Source: Clostridia bacterium
Lineage (GTDB): Bacteria; Bacillota_A; Clostridia; UMGS1810
Length of the DNA: 5,706 bases
Reading direction: 5' to 3'
NCBI GenBank assembly: GCA_017437345.1
Contig: JAFSBJ010000092.1
Span: 1 to 5,706, forward strand
The notes beneath the pieces were generated by a model that was not told where the DNA came from, did no database searches, and worked only from the letters and a program-made list of their open reading frames with translations. Position numbers and translations under genes: made by a program. The first letter of the stretch is position 1. The number at the start of each line of letters is the position of its first letter. Shown piece after piece: positions 1 to 5,706 of this stretch.

Positions 1-465
1 CTTCTTTGCGAAATAGAAAAAAAAGGCATAGAAATTGCCTATGTGACTCTTCATGTTGGTCTTGGCACCTTCCGTCCTGTTAAGGTTGAAAATGCCGAAG
101 AACATAAAATGCATTCAGAATTTTTCGTTATAGATAAAGAAAATGCCGATAAAATAAATAGGGCAAAGCAAAATGGCGGCAGAATAATATCTGTCGGCAC
201 AACCTCAACCCGCGTTCTTGAAACAGTTGCATCAGAAGACGGAGTGTTAAAAGAGCAAAGCGGCTGGACAGACATCTTTATCTATCCGCCCTATAAATTC
301 AAATGCGTTGATTGTCTCATAACAAATTTCCATCTTCCCGAATCAACTCTTTTAATGCTTGTAAGTGCATTTTCCTCAAAGGAAAATATTATGCGTGCCT
401 ATGAGATTGCAGTTAAAGAAAAATATCGTTTCTTCAGTTTTGGCGACGCGATGTTTATTAAGTGA
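1..465 (+). CDS. queA: S-adenosylmethionine:tRNA ribosyltransferase-isomerase, C-terminal part (5' end outside window)
   Basis: QueA transfers and isomerises the ribosyl group of S-adenosylmethionine onto preQ1-modified tRNA in the cytoplasm, giving epoxyqueuosine, the penultimate step of queuosine synthesis. The reading frame is open from base 1 and encodes 154 residues up to the TGA at 463-465, a little under half of a typical protein of about 340 residues. Family signatures visible are [12 protein letters not shown] near the left edge, then [14 protein letters not shown], the block [29 protein letters not shown] and the terminal [10 protein letters not shown]. The C-terminus ends where the family normally ends, so this end is intact. 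A GTG at 43 is internal and is not the start. The Fic gene follows after 25 bases, close enough for co-transcription. The usual partner tgt lies about 2.2 kb downstream. The identification is secure from the motifs. Confidence 0.96.
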   Translation, partial: LLCEIEKKGIEIAYVTLHVGLGTFRPVKVENAEEHKMHSEFFVIDKENADKINRAKQNGGRIISVGTTSTRVLETVASEDGVLKEQSGWTDIFIYPPYKFKCVDCLITNFHLPESTLLMLVSAFSSKENIMRAYEIAVKEKYRFFSFGDAMFIK

Positions 466-479
466 TTTTATAGTTGAAT

Positions 480-483
480 GGAG
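480..483 (+). promoter_or_regulatory. Ribosome binding site that sets the Fic gene start
   Basis: GGAG sits 7 bases before the ATG at 491. The open frame extends upstream to an ATG at 365, but that would overlap the conserved end of queA by about 100 bases and add 42 residues that look like out-of-frame queA. This site and the family-like N-terminus MYQDPF both favour the start at 491. Confidence 0.75.
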
Positions 484-490
484 TAAGTGT

Positions 491-1540
491 ATGTATCAGG
501 ACCCTTTTAAAGAATATATAAAACAATCCGAACCCAATAAAAGGGATAAGGGTTATGCATGGAGCACAGCTATAGGTCTTCAAGCGGTTGACGGTCTTAA
601 ACCATCGAAGCATCTGGTAAAGACTGCCATTGAAAATATTGAAGGTTATATAACAATAGAAGATGCCGAAAAACGGATAAACAGCTATTATGAAACAACC
701 GCAAAAAGAAAAGATGATGACAGAACAGAGGAAGCTGATAAGGTTTCGGTTCGAATTGCTTCAATTCTTTCTGAAAAAGCCTTTACATTTTCGCCAAGTG
801 AGTATATAGGAATCCATAAAAAACTCTTTTTTGGAATTTATAAACATGCCGGTAAAATAAGAGATGTGAATATCACCAAAAAGGAATGGGTACTTGACGG
901 AGAAACTGTGCTTTATGGTAATGCAGCAGAACTCAGACAAACTCTTGAATACGACTTTGAACAGGAGAAACGATTCAGCTATAAAGGTCTTTCTCAGAAT
1001 GAGATAATTGAACACTTGGCACAATTCATATCAAGACTTTGGCAGATACACATCTTCGGAGAAGGAAACACGAGAACAACAGCAGTTTTCTTTATTAAGT
1101 ATTTAAGGTCATTAGGATATGATGCAACAAACGATATATTTGCTGAAAATTCCTGGTATTTCAGAAATGCTCTTGTAAGAGCAAACTACACAAACCTAAA
1201 AAAGAATATTCATGAGACAACAGTTTATCTTGAGAAATTCATTAAAAATCTGCTGTTTGGAGAAACAAATGAACTTAAAAACCGACATCTGCATGTAAAT
1301 AGTCTGTTTGATGAAAATGTCGGTGTAAATGATGAAAATGTCGGTGTAAAATTAAATAAAACACAGACAAAGATTGCTGAGATTATAAAAAACAACCCCA
1401 AAATAACAATTGAAGAAATGGCAAAATATGCAGGCGTTGAAAAAAGAACAATCGAAAGAAATATCAAAACGATGAAAGAAAAAGAAATTATAGATAGAGT
1501 TGGTGCCGATAAAAACGGACTTTGGATTTTAAAAATCTGA
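491..1540 (+). CDS. Fic family protein (probable AMP transferase) with C-terminal winged-helix domain
   Basis: Fic-fold enzymes typically transfer AMP from ATP to a hydroxyl side chain of a target protein. The protein has 349 residues. The Fic domain spans roughly residues 80-255. Its active-site loop, residues 187-196, reads HIFGEGNTRT, a variant of HxFx(D/E)GNGRxxR. It keeps the catalytic H187, the acidic E191, N193 and R195, so activity is plausible. GKIRDVNITKKEW (121-133) is the usual upstream family element. I see no clean inhibitory (S/T)xxxE(G/N) motif; residues 44-52 (KTAIENIEG) come closest but lack the S/T. A linker with a doubled heptad (DENVGVN/DENVGVK, 274-287) leads to a winged helix-turn-helix at about 290-345, with a recognition-type helix around EKRTIERNI. 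This suggests DNA binding, possibly autoregulation, which is inference. The cellular target is unknown. No separate small antitoxin gene is seen beside it. It follows queA by 25 bases and precedes the acyltransferase by 63. Confidence 0.88.
   Translation: MYQDPFKEYIKQSEPNKRDKGYAWSTAIGLQAVDGLKPSKHLVKTAIENIEGYITIEDAEKRINSYYETTAKRKDDDRTEEADKVSVRIASILSEKAFTFSPSEYIGIHKKLFFGIYKHAGKIRDVNITKKEWVLDGETVLYGNAAELRQTLEYDFEQEKRFSYKGLSQNEIIEHLAQFISRLWQIHIFGEGNTRTTAVFFIKYLRSLGYDATNDIFAENSWYFRNALVRANYTNLKKNIHETTVYLEKFIKNLLFGETNELKNRHLHVNSLFDENVGVNDENVGVKLNKTQTKIAEIIKNNPKITIEEMAKYAGVEKRTIERNIKTMKEKEIIDRVGADKNGLWILKI
1310..1351 (+). repeat. 21-bp in-frame tandem duplication inside the Fic gene linker
   Basis: Two adjacent 21-base units (1310-1330 and 1331-1351) differ only at the last base. 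They encode DENVGVN and DENVGVK, in the hydrophilic linker between the Fic domain and the winged-helix domain. Because the unit is a multiple of three, changes in copy number would alter linker length without breaking the frame. Confidence 0.95.
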
Positions 1541-1603
1541 TTAGTGTTTAAGATTTTTTATCCATTGTTTTGAAAATGTATGATATAGTTACGAGGTGAA
1601 AAA

Positions 1604-2632
1604 ATGCAGACGAAACGAGACATTTCCATAGACCTTATAAAATCAATCGCAATAGTTTTTGTTGTGATAATCCATAGCTGCACATTTTCTTCGCCTGTCC
1701 TGTCTTTGGGCTGGATGTCGTCTCTTTTGTGGCGTTTGGTTTCAGGAAGCGCAGTTCCTCTATTTTTAATGGCAAGCGGAGCTGTTATGCTAAGTCACGA
1801 GAGAAATCTTAGCTATAAAAAGCTCTATTTTAAAAATATTTTGAGAATAATAATTGCAATGCTTTTCTGGGGCTTTGCCTATAAGCTTTATCATCTTTAT
1901 GATGCAGGAATGGTAAATGGGGAAAACATTCTGAAAGCCCTTAAAGAGCTTGTGTTTTTTAACCACGAGTTTCATTTCTACTATATGCATATGATTCTTA
2001 TTGTCTATATATTTCTCCCTGTAACAAGAACTATAGCAGCCGCATCGTCAAAAAATGGTTTGCTGTATTTTCTCATTCTGTGGTTTGCATTTGCTATAGT
2101 GTATCCAACGGTATGGAGATATTATCCCTTCAATAATTTTGGCGGTATGACCACAATGTATGGCATAAACCTTACCTATGCATCAATCGGCTATGGCGTT
2201 TTGGGATATTATCTTAGAAAATATCCAGTAAAAAGAATGTATTCTGCAGTTTTGTTTGCGTCAGGTTTTGTTCTTAGTTTTGGTCTAACATGTTTTAAGT
2301 CTGCCGAGGCAGATGTTTTGTATGAACATTTTTTAGCAGGTAACGGAGTGCCTGTGTGTCTTATGGCAGCAGGATTATTTTCCTTTATAGCATCTGTAGA
2401 GTTTAAAGAAACACCTGCATCAAAAGCTATATCATATATCTCAAAATCATCATTCTGCATTTATCTTGTGCATATGCTTGTTATGTATGTTTTAAAAAAC
2501 AATGCTGTCGACACAAGCTTTGCCCCCAAGATTGTTTCCATCCCCGTGTATGCTTTTGTTATTTTGATGATTTCAATTGCAATATATTTTGTTTTGTCAA
2601 AAATTCCACTCATTAAAAAATGGCTTATATAA
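1604..2632 (+). CDS. Integral-membrane acyltransferase, Acyltransferase 3 family (WecH/OafA-like O-acetyltransferase)
   Basis: Members of this family move an acyl group, often acetyl, onto sugars of surface polysaccharide, peptidoglycan, lipid or glycoside substrates at the cytoplasmic membrane. The protein has 342 residues with about ten hydrophobic segments, roughly at 11-30, 40-63, 79-98, 126-146, 151-169, 188-204, 212-232, 248-265, 277-299 and 308-333. This matches a stand-alone family member with no SGNH extension. Hallmarks are the N-terminal RDISIDLIKSIAI with R5 and D10, H24 in the first helix (the position of the conserved family histidine), the loop YYMHMILIVYIFLPV (126-140), and SSFCIYLVH near 282-290. 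The start is supported by GAGGTG at 1593-1598, 5 bases before the ATG. It ends 24 bases before tgt. The substrate cannot be read from the sequence, and no glycosyltransferase or capsule gene lies in the window. It may share a transcript with the Fic gene. Confidence 0.88.
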   Translation: MQTKRDISIDLIKSIAIVFVVIIHSCTFSSPVLSLGWMSSLLWRLVSGSAVPLFLMASGAVMLSHERNLSYKKLYFKNILRIIIAMLFWGFAYKLYHLYDAGMVNGENILKALKELVFFNHEFHFYYMHMILIVYIFLPVTRTIAAASSKNGLLYFLILWFAFAIVYPTVWRYYPFNNFGGMTTMYGINLTYASIGYGVLGYYLRKYPVKRMYSAVLFASGFVLSFGLTCFKSAEADVLYEHFLAGNGVPVCLMAAGLFSFIASVEFKETPASKAISYISKSSFCIYLVHMLVMYVLKNNAVDTSFAPKIVSIPVYAFVILMISIAIYFVLSKIPLIKKWLI

Positions 2633-2656
2633 GAGCTTTAAAAGGACTGATATATT

Positions 2657-3787
2657 TTGTATAAACTCTTAAAAAAAGACGGACTTGCCCGCCGCGGCAC
2701 ATTTACCACACCCCATGGCGTTATCCAGACACCGGTGTTTATGAATGTTGGCACAATTGCTGCCATAAAGGGTGCAGTATCTTCAATGGATTTAAAGGAA
2801 ATCGGATGTCAGGTTGAGCTTTCCAATACCTACCATCTCCATGTGCGCCCCGGAGATAAGCTCATAAAGGATTTGGGCGGTCTTCATAAATTTATGAATT
2901 GGGACAGACCGATTTTAACCGATAGCGGCGGATTTCAGGTCTTTTCTCTTGCCGGACTTCGCAAGATAAAGGAAGAAGGCGTGTATTTTAATTCCCATAT
3001 CGACGGAAAGAAAATATTTATGGGACCTGAGGAAAGCATGCAGATTCAGTCAAATCTTGCCTCCACCATAGCAATGGCTTTTGATGAATGTGTGGCTTTG
3101 CCGGCTGAATATAACTACGCCAAAGCATCCCACGAAAGAACAATCCGCTGGCTTGAAAGATGCAAGGCAGAAATGGAAAGATTAAATTCCCTTCCCGACA
3201 CAATAAACAAAAATCAGATGCTCTTTGGCATAAATCAGGGGGCAACCTTTGATGATTTAAGAATAGAAAATATGAAAAGAATATCTGAGCTTGACCTTGA
3301 TGGCTATGCCATAGGCGGTCTGGCAGTAGGGGAGACAACAGAAGAAATGTATCACATCTTAGATGTAACCCTCCCGTTTGCCCCCGAAAATAAACCTCGC
3401 TATCTGATGGGGGTTGGCACTCCCATAAATATCTTAGAGGCAGTAGACAGAGGCATCGACTTTTTTGATTGTGTAATGCCAAGCCGAAATGCCCGTCATT
3501 GCAACCTCTTTACAAGTGAGGGAGTTATGAATCTTAAAAACGAAAAGTTTGAAAGAGATTTAAGACCAATAGACGAGAGCTGCTCGTGTCCTGCCTGCAA
3601 AAATTATTCAAGAGCATATATACGCCATCTTTTTAAAGCAAAAGAAATGCTTGCAATGCGCCTTTGCGTTCTTCATAATCTTTATTTCTATAATAAGCTT
3701 ATGGAGGATATCCGCAAGGCAATAGAAGACGGAAACTATAAGGAATTCAAAGCAAAGAGAATAGAAAAATATTCTCAGAGGGTGTAG
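2657..3787 (+). CDS. tgt: tRNA-guanine transglycosylase (preQ1-inserting, queuosine pathway)
   Basis: Tgt exchanges guanine-34 of tRNAs for Asp, Asn, His and Tyr with preQ1. The protein is full length at 376 residues. Key positions are D89 in TDSGGFQVFS (general acid/base), D143-E144-C145 and GINQG (191-195) for base recognition, GGLAVGE (220-226), which has the bacterial preQ1 form, and the nucleophile D271 in DFFDCVMPSRNARH. The zinc ligands are C309, C311, C314 and H340, spaced as in Zymomonas Tgt. The start is TTG: an in-frame TGA lies at 2648-2650, no ATG precedes the conserved N-terminus, and AAAGGA at 2641-2646 lies 10 bases upstream. An unusual point is H281-C282-N283, where homologues generally have a glycine at position 282. 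It follows the acyltransferase by 24 bases, so it probably shares that transcript. With queA nearby the host appears to use the preQ1 route. Confidence 0.97.
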   Translation: MYKLLKKDGLARRGTFTTPHGVIQTPVFMNVGTIAAIKGAVSSMDLKEIGCQVELSNTYHLHVRPGDKLIKDLGGLHKFMNWDRPILTDSGGFQVFSLAGLRKIKEEGVYFNSHIDGKKIFMGPEESMQIQSNLASTIAMAFDECVALPAEYNYAKASHERTIRWLERCKAEMERLNSLPDTINKNQMLFGINQGATFDDLRIENMKRISELDLDGYAIGGLAVGETTEEMYHILDVTLPFAPENKPRYLMGVGTPINILEAVDRGIDFFDCVMPSRNARHCNLFTSEGVMNLKNEKFERDLRPIDESCSCPACKNYSRAYIRHLFKAKEMLAMRLCVLHNLYFYNKLMEDIRKAIEDGNYKEFKAKRIEKYSQRV

Positions 3788-3823
3788 ATTATTGTTTACC
3801 GAACTATTCTACGCTGTAGAGAC

Positions 3824-3874
3824 AGCCCTCCTTGCCTAAAGGAGGGGGGACCGTCGGAGACGGTGGGAGGATTC
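3824..3874. repeat. Left palindromic module of the tgt-yajC spacer element
   Basis: Two consecutive hairpins are visible. CCCTCCTT (3826-3833) pairs with AAGGAGGG (3839-3846) around the loop GCCTA. Then ACCGTC (3850-3855) pairs with GACGGT (3859-3864) around GGA. The module closes with GGGAGGATTC, facing the core. Confidence 0.9.
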
Positions 3875-3916
3875 AAAAATACTCATAGTTATACATTTTT
3901 AACATGTTTGAATAAC

Positions 3917-3971
3917 GAATCCCTCAGTCTTTGCCTACGGCAAATCCAGCTCCCTTTAGGCAAGGGAGCCT
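3917..3971. repeat. Right palindromic module, inverted relative to the left one
   Basis: It opens with GAATCCCTC. Then TTTGCC (3930-3935) pairs with GGCAAA (3939-3944) around TAC, and GCTCCCTT (3949-3956) pairs with AAGGGAGC (3962-3969) around TAGGC. Reverse-complemented, it shares the CTTGCCTAAAGG core and the GGATTC-type inner end with the left module. The short second hairpin differs in sequence but keeps 6-bp stems and a 3-base loop. Confidence 0.9.
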
Positions 3972-4047
3972 TTCGCTCTAGTGTCAAACTCACCTATAAA
4001 CAATAATTTGTCTTACGCTCAAAATAAAAGTTATAAAAAAATAAATG

Positions 4048-4076
4048 TTGATTTTTTTAAACCGATAGTGTATAAT
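4048..4076 (+). promoter_or_regulatory. Sigma-A type promoter for yajC
   Basis: TTGATT (4048-4053) and a perfect TATAAT (4071-4076) are separated by 17 bases, the ideal spacing. The A-rich tract upstream (about 4020-4045) could serve as an UP element. Transcription would begin near 4083, giving a leader of about 30 bases before the yajC start. The distance from tgt and the intervening palindromic element support an independent promoter for the Sec genes. Assigned by inspection only. Confidence 0.75.
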
Positions 4077-4113
4077 AATTTATTATCTTATAGTAACTTC
4101 AGGAGGTACTACT

Positions 4114-4512
4114 ATGAACTTTTTAGACTTAACAGCCTATGCGGCTCCTGCTGCAGGCGCAGCTCAGGGAACAGGAAGTATGATTTCTGCATTTCTTCCA
4201 TTTATTCTTATCATTGCTATAATGTATTTTCTTATGATAAGACCTCAGAAGAAAAAAGAAAAATTAAAACAGGAAATGCTTTCTCAGCTCATCGTCGGCG
4301 ATAAGATTTTAACCATTGGCGGTATCCACGGTAAAATCGTATCTGTTAAAGATGATATCCTCGTTATCGAAACAGGTGAAGCTTCCAATGAAAAGAAATC
4401 CTATCTCAAAATTACCCGTTGGGCAGTAAGCGAAGTAACCAAACCCGGTGAAGAACCAAAGGATAAAAAAGAAGAAGCCACAGAAATTGAAAAATTAAAC
4501 GACAACGAATAA
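4114..4512 (+). CDS. yajC: Sec translocase accessory subunit YajC
   Basis: YajC is a small inner-membrane protein that associates with SecD and SecF and assists Sec-dependent export. The protein has 132 residues: a short Ala/Gly-rich N-terminus, one transmembrane helix (about 24-42), the diagnostic basic stretch RPQKKKEK right after it (43-50), and the conserved soluble block VGDKILTIGGIHGKIVSVKDD (61-81). The acidic and lysine-rich tail after about 112 is variable in the family. The start is clear: AGGAGGT at 4101-4107 lies 6 bases before the ATG. It lies downstream of tgt, as in many bacteria, but here it is separated by 326 bases holding a repeat element and its own promoter. A membrane protein gene and secD follow, probably on the same transcript. 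Confidence 0.96.
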   Translation: MNFLDLTAYAAPAAGAAQGTGSMISAFLPFILIIAIMYFLMIRPQKKKEKLKQEMLSQLIVGDKILTIGGIHGKIVSVKDDILVIETGEASNEKKSYLKITRWAVSEVTKPGEEPKDKKEEATEIEKLNDNE

Positions 4513-4533
4513 TAGTCTATAATGTAATAAAAC

Positions 4534-4584
4534 GCGGATCCCCCGAATATTATATACAAAATATTTTTATTCGGAGGGATTTGC
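4534..4584 (+). promoter_or_regulatory. Hairpin sequestering the ribosome binding site of the yrzE-like gene
   Basis: Bases 4534-4549 pair with 4568-4584: GCGGATCCCCCGAATA against TATTCGGAGGGATTTGC. This gives 16 pairs with one bulged A (4575) and two G-U wobbles, around an AT-rich loop of 18 bases. The downstream arm contains the whole Shine-Dalgarno sequence GGAGGG (4573-4578) and ends one base before the GTG start at 4586. No T run follows the stem, so it is not a standard terminator. Folding in the mRNA should hinder initiation at the downstream gene. The trigger, if any, is unknown. The pairing is seen directly; the regulatory role is inference. Confidence 0.7.
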
Positions 4585-4585
4585 T

Positions 4586-4999
4586 GTGTCAGATATTATT
4601 TCTGTATCATCCGGCTCCGGCACCGGAATTTTTCGTGTTATGTTAAAGGGAGTTAAATTCAGCATCATATCATATGTAATTTCCTTTGTTCTTCTGCTGA
4701 TTTTAGCAGCCCTTATAGTATACACCAATACCCCGGAAAGCATTTGCACCCCCGGTGTGGATGCAATACTTTTAATAGGCGCATTCATATCAGCCTTTCT
4801 CACAGCACGCTGTCTTAATTCAAAAGGTCTTTTATGCGGTTTTTTTGTGGGTGCTTTTAATATCATCCTGCTTTTTGGAATGGGCGTGTTATTTACGACT
4901 GCTCCTTTTTTAACAGCATCAAAAGCTCTCTTTGTTCTCTATGGCGGAATCGCCGGTGCTCTTGGCGGTATAATAGGTGTCAACACCGGGAAAAATTAA
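4586..4999 (+). CDS. Four-helix membrane protein, YrzE/TIGR04086-type family
   Basis: The protein has 137 residues with four hydrophobic segments (about 25-47, 57-75, 81-105 and 113-132) and short polar ends. The last helix is glycine-rich (GGIAGALGGIIGV). The molecular function is not known. The family assignment rests on size, topology and position: TIGR04086 proteins, including Bacillus subtilis YrzE, are about this size and are encoded just after yajC in Firmicutes, which matches here. A role near the Sec translocon is a guess from that conserved neighbourhood. The GTG start is chosen because GGAGGG (4573-4578) precedes it by 7 bases. That binding site is buried in a strong hairpin, which suggests translation is damped or controlled. 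The gap to yajC is 73 bases and to secD 42 bases, consistent with one operon. Confidence 0.82.
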   Translation: MSDIISVSSGSGTGIFRVMLKGVKFSIISYVISFVLLLILAALIVYTNTPESICTPGVDAILLIGAFISAFLTARCLNSKGLLCGFFVGAFNIILLFGMGVLFTTAPFLTASKALFVLYGGIAGALGGIIGVNTGKN

Positions 5000-5041
5000 A
5001 ATACATACTTTTTACATAAAATAATTCAAGGAGGATTACCA

Positions 5042-5706
5042 ATGAAAGCAAAAAGTATTATTAAGTTTGCATCAGTTTGCGTAATAATTGCAATTCTTGC
5101 ATATGTTGCCGCATTTGGTGTTTCATTTATGGGTAAAACCATCACAGCTTCATTTGATGAAGATTTCGGAATAAAGAAAGGCTTCGACCTTGCAGGCGGT
5201 TCGGTAATAGTTTTCGAACCTGATGTAAAGGATATGGATTCAGTAGCAGCTGAGGATATTTCTGCAGCTGTTGCAGCGCTTCGTCTTCGTCTTGACAGTA
5301 ACGGTCTTAACGAAGCCACAGTTTCCGAGCAGGTTACCGACGATGTTAAAAGACTTCGTGTTGAAATTCCTGCTGTAACTGATCCTAACGAAGCTATTCA
5401 GTATCTTGGAGCAATGGCAAGTCTTTCATTTAAAGACTACCAGGGCACAGAAATCGTTAATGGAACTCATGTTGTAAATGCTCAGGGTGTTTATGATCAG
5501 CAGACCAATGAGCCTGTTGTTCAGCTTGAATTCTCAAGCGAAGGTCAGCGCCTTTTTGCTGAAGCAACAGCCCGCATCAAAGGTCTTCCCGATGGCAATA
5601 ACTACATCGCCATCTTTGTTGACGGTATTGAGATTTCAAGACCTTCTGTTGATGTTGTAATCAATCAGAACACCTGCATTATTCAGGGCGATTTCACAAC
5701 AGATGC
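5042..5706 (+). CDS. secD: Protein translocase subunit SecD, N-terminal part (3' end outside window)
   Basis: SecD works with SecF in the cytoplasmic membrane, using the proton or sodium gradient to pull proteins out of the Sec channel on the outer side. The frame is open from the ATG to the window edge and gives 221 residues of a protein usually over 400. Visible are an N-terminal transmembrane helix (about 7-29), the family motif GFDLAGG (47-53), and the first extracytoplasmic domain. That domain includes AALRLRLDSNGL (78-89), RLRVEIPAVTDPNEA (104-118), LEFSSEGQRLFAEAT (162-176) and ISRPSVDVVINQN (198-210). The later transmembrane helices are not in the window, so a SecDF fusion cannot be judged. 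AAGGAGG at 5028-5034 lies 7 bases before the start. Its place after yajC and the small membrane gene fits a Sec accessory operon. Confidence 0.95.
   Translation, partial: MKAKSIIKFASVCVIIAILAYVAAFGVSFMGKTITASFDEDFGIKKGFDLAGGSVIVFEPDVKDMDSVAAEDISAAVAALRLRLDSNGLNEATVSEQVTDDVKRLRVEIPAVTDPNEAIQYLGAMASLSFKDYQGTEIVNGTHVVNAQGVYDQQTNEPVVQLEFSSEGQRLFAEATARIKGLPDGNNYIAIFVDGIEISRPSVDVVINQNTCIIQGDFTTD

Larger units (their letters stand above)
3788..4007. mobile_element. MITE-like nested inverted-repeat element between tgt and yajC
   Basis: This gene-free stretch of about 220 bases is built as nested inverted repeats. The outermost pair is a perfect 11-base repeat, ATTATTGTTTA (3788-3798) and its complement (3997-4007), starting directly after the tgt stop codon. 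Inside it are two related palindromic modules in opposite orientation (3824-3874 and 3917-3971) around an AT-rich core of about 42 bases. A small hairpin, TCTAC-GCT-GTAGA, lies at 3808-3820. There is no coding frame with a credible start and no transposase, so it would be a non-autonomous element. I could not define a target-site duplication, so the true ends may be those of the inner modules. GC-rich palindromes of this general style occur in spacers of gut Clostridia as far as I recall. No stem is followed by a T run, so it does not look like a standard terminator, though the folded RNA could end or protect the tgt transcript. Confidence 0.65.

Noticed and set aside
365..490. Upstream extension of the Fic reading frame to an ATG at 365
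   Set aside because: It overlaps conserved queA sequence by about 100 bases, has no good ribosome binding site, and its 42 residues look like out-of-frame queA.
1531..1559. Possible terminator after the Fic gene: AAAAATCT pairs with AGATTTTT, with the T run at the end
   Set aside because: The stem has only one G-C pair, the loop is 12 bases, the T run is part of the stem, and it overlaps the stop codon. Such pairings are expected in AT-rich DNA.
1541..1603. Possible promoter before the acyltransferase (TTGTTT and TATGAT/TATAGT boxes)
   Set aside because: The spacings are 8 and 13 bases, too short for a functional promoter.
3018..3482. 154-residue open frame on the - strand
   Set aside because: It lies wholly within the conserved tgt coding region, antisense to it, and its composition shows no recognisable domain.
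3824..3971. Standard rho-independent terminator for tgt, or a CRISPR array
   Set aside because: The stems are not followed by T runs. There are only two inverted copies and no regularly spaced direct repeats with spacers, so neither reading fits.
3981..4304. 107-residue + strand open frame overlapping the start of yajC
   Set aside because: It begins in the repeat element, has no ribosome binding site, and runs across the yajC promoter and start in another frame with low-complexity Asn/Tyr/Ser/Arg-rich sequence.
4495..4523. Possible extra promoter after yajC with a perfect TATAAT at 4518-4523
   Set aside because: The -35 at the right spacing (TTAAAC) matches only half the consensus, and the better TTGAAA lies 25 bases upstream of the -10. 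TATAAT alone is weak evidence in an AT-rich spacer.
5026..5319. 97-residue open frame on the - strand opposite secD
   Set aside because: It is antisense to well-conserved SecD sequence and is Ala/Ser/Arg-rich, as expected for a shadow frame.

Overview
The window comes from a low-GC Gram-positive bacterium, most likely a clostridial Firmicute and probably gut-associated. The evidence is strong AGGAGG-type ribosome binding sites, TTG and GTG starts alongside ATG, AT-rich spacers, the QueA/Tgt/YajC/YrzE-type/SecD gene set in that order, and protein sequences that read like Clostridia homologues. All genes lie on the + strand. Both outer genes are cut by the window edges (queA at its 5' end, secD at its 3' end).

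Region 1 (1-465) is the C-terminal part of queA. Region 2 (491-2632) holds two accessory genes between queA and tgt, which are usually close together. One is a Fic-fold protein with a C-terminal winged-helix domain (probable AMP transferase). The other is a ten-helix membrane O-acyltransferase of the Acyltransferase 3 family. Region 3 (2657-3787) is a complete tgt with a TTG start. Region 4 (3788-4113) has no gene. It holds a roughly 220-bp nested inverted-repeat, MITE-like element, followed by a good housekeeping promoter. Region 5 (4114-5706) is yajC, a four-helix membrane protein of the YrzE/TIGR04086 type, and the start of secD.

Functionally, Tgt inserts preQ1 into the wobble position of GUN-anticodon tRNAs and QueA converts it to epoxyqueuosine. 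YajC and SecD are accessory parts of the Sec translocase. The promoter in front of yajC suggests the Sec genes can be transcribed separately from the queuosine genes. The Fic protein and the acyltransferase have no evident link to either pathway and look like cargo.

I found no convincing new multi-gene system. The points most worth checking are the hairpin that buries the ribosome binding site of the yrzE-like gene, the nested palindromic element, and the accessory pair splitting queA from tgt.
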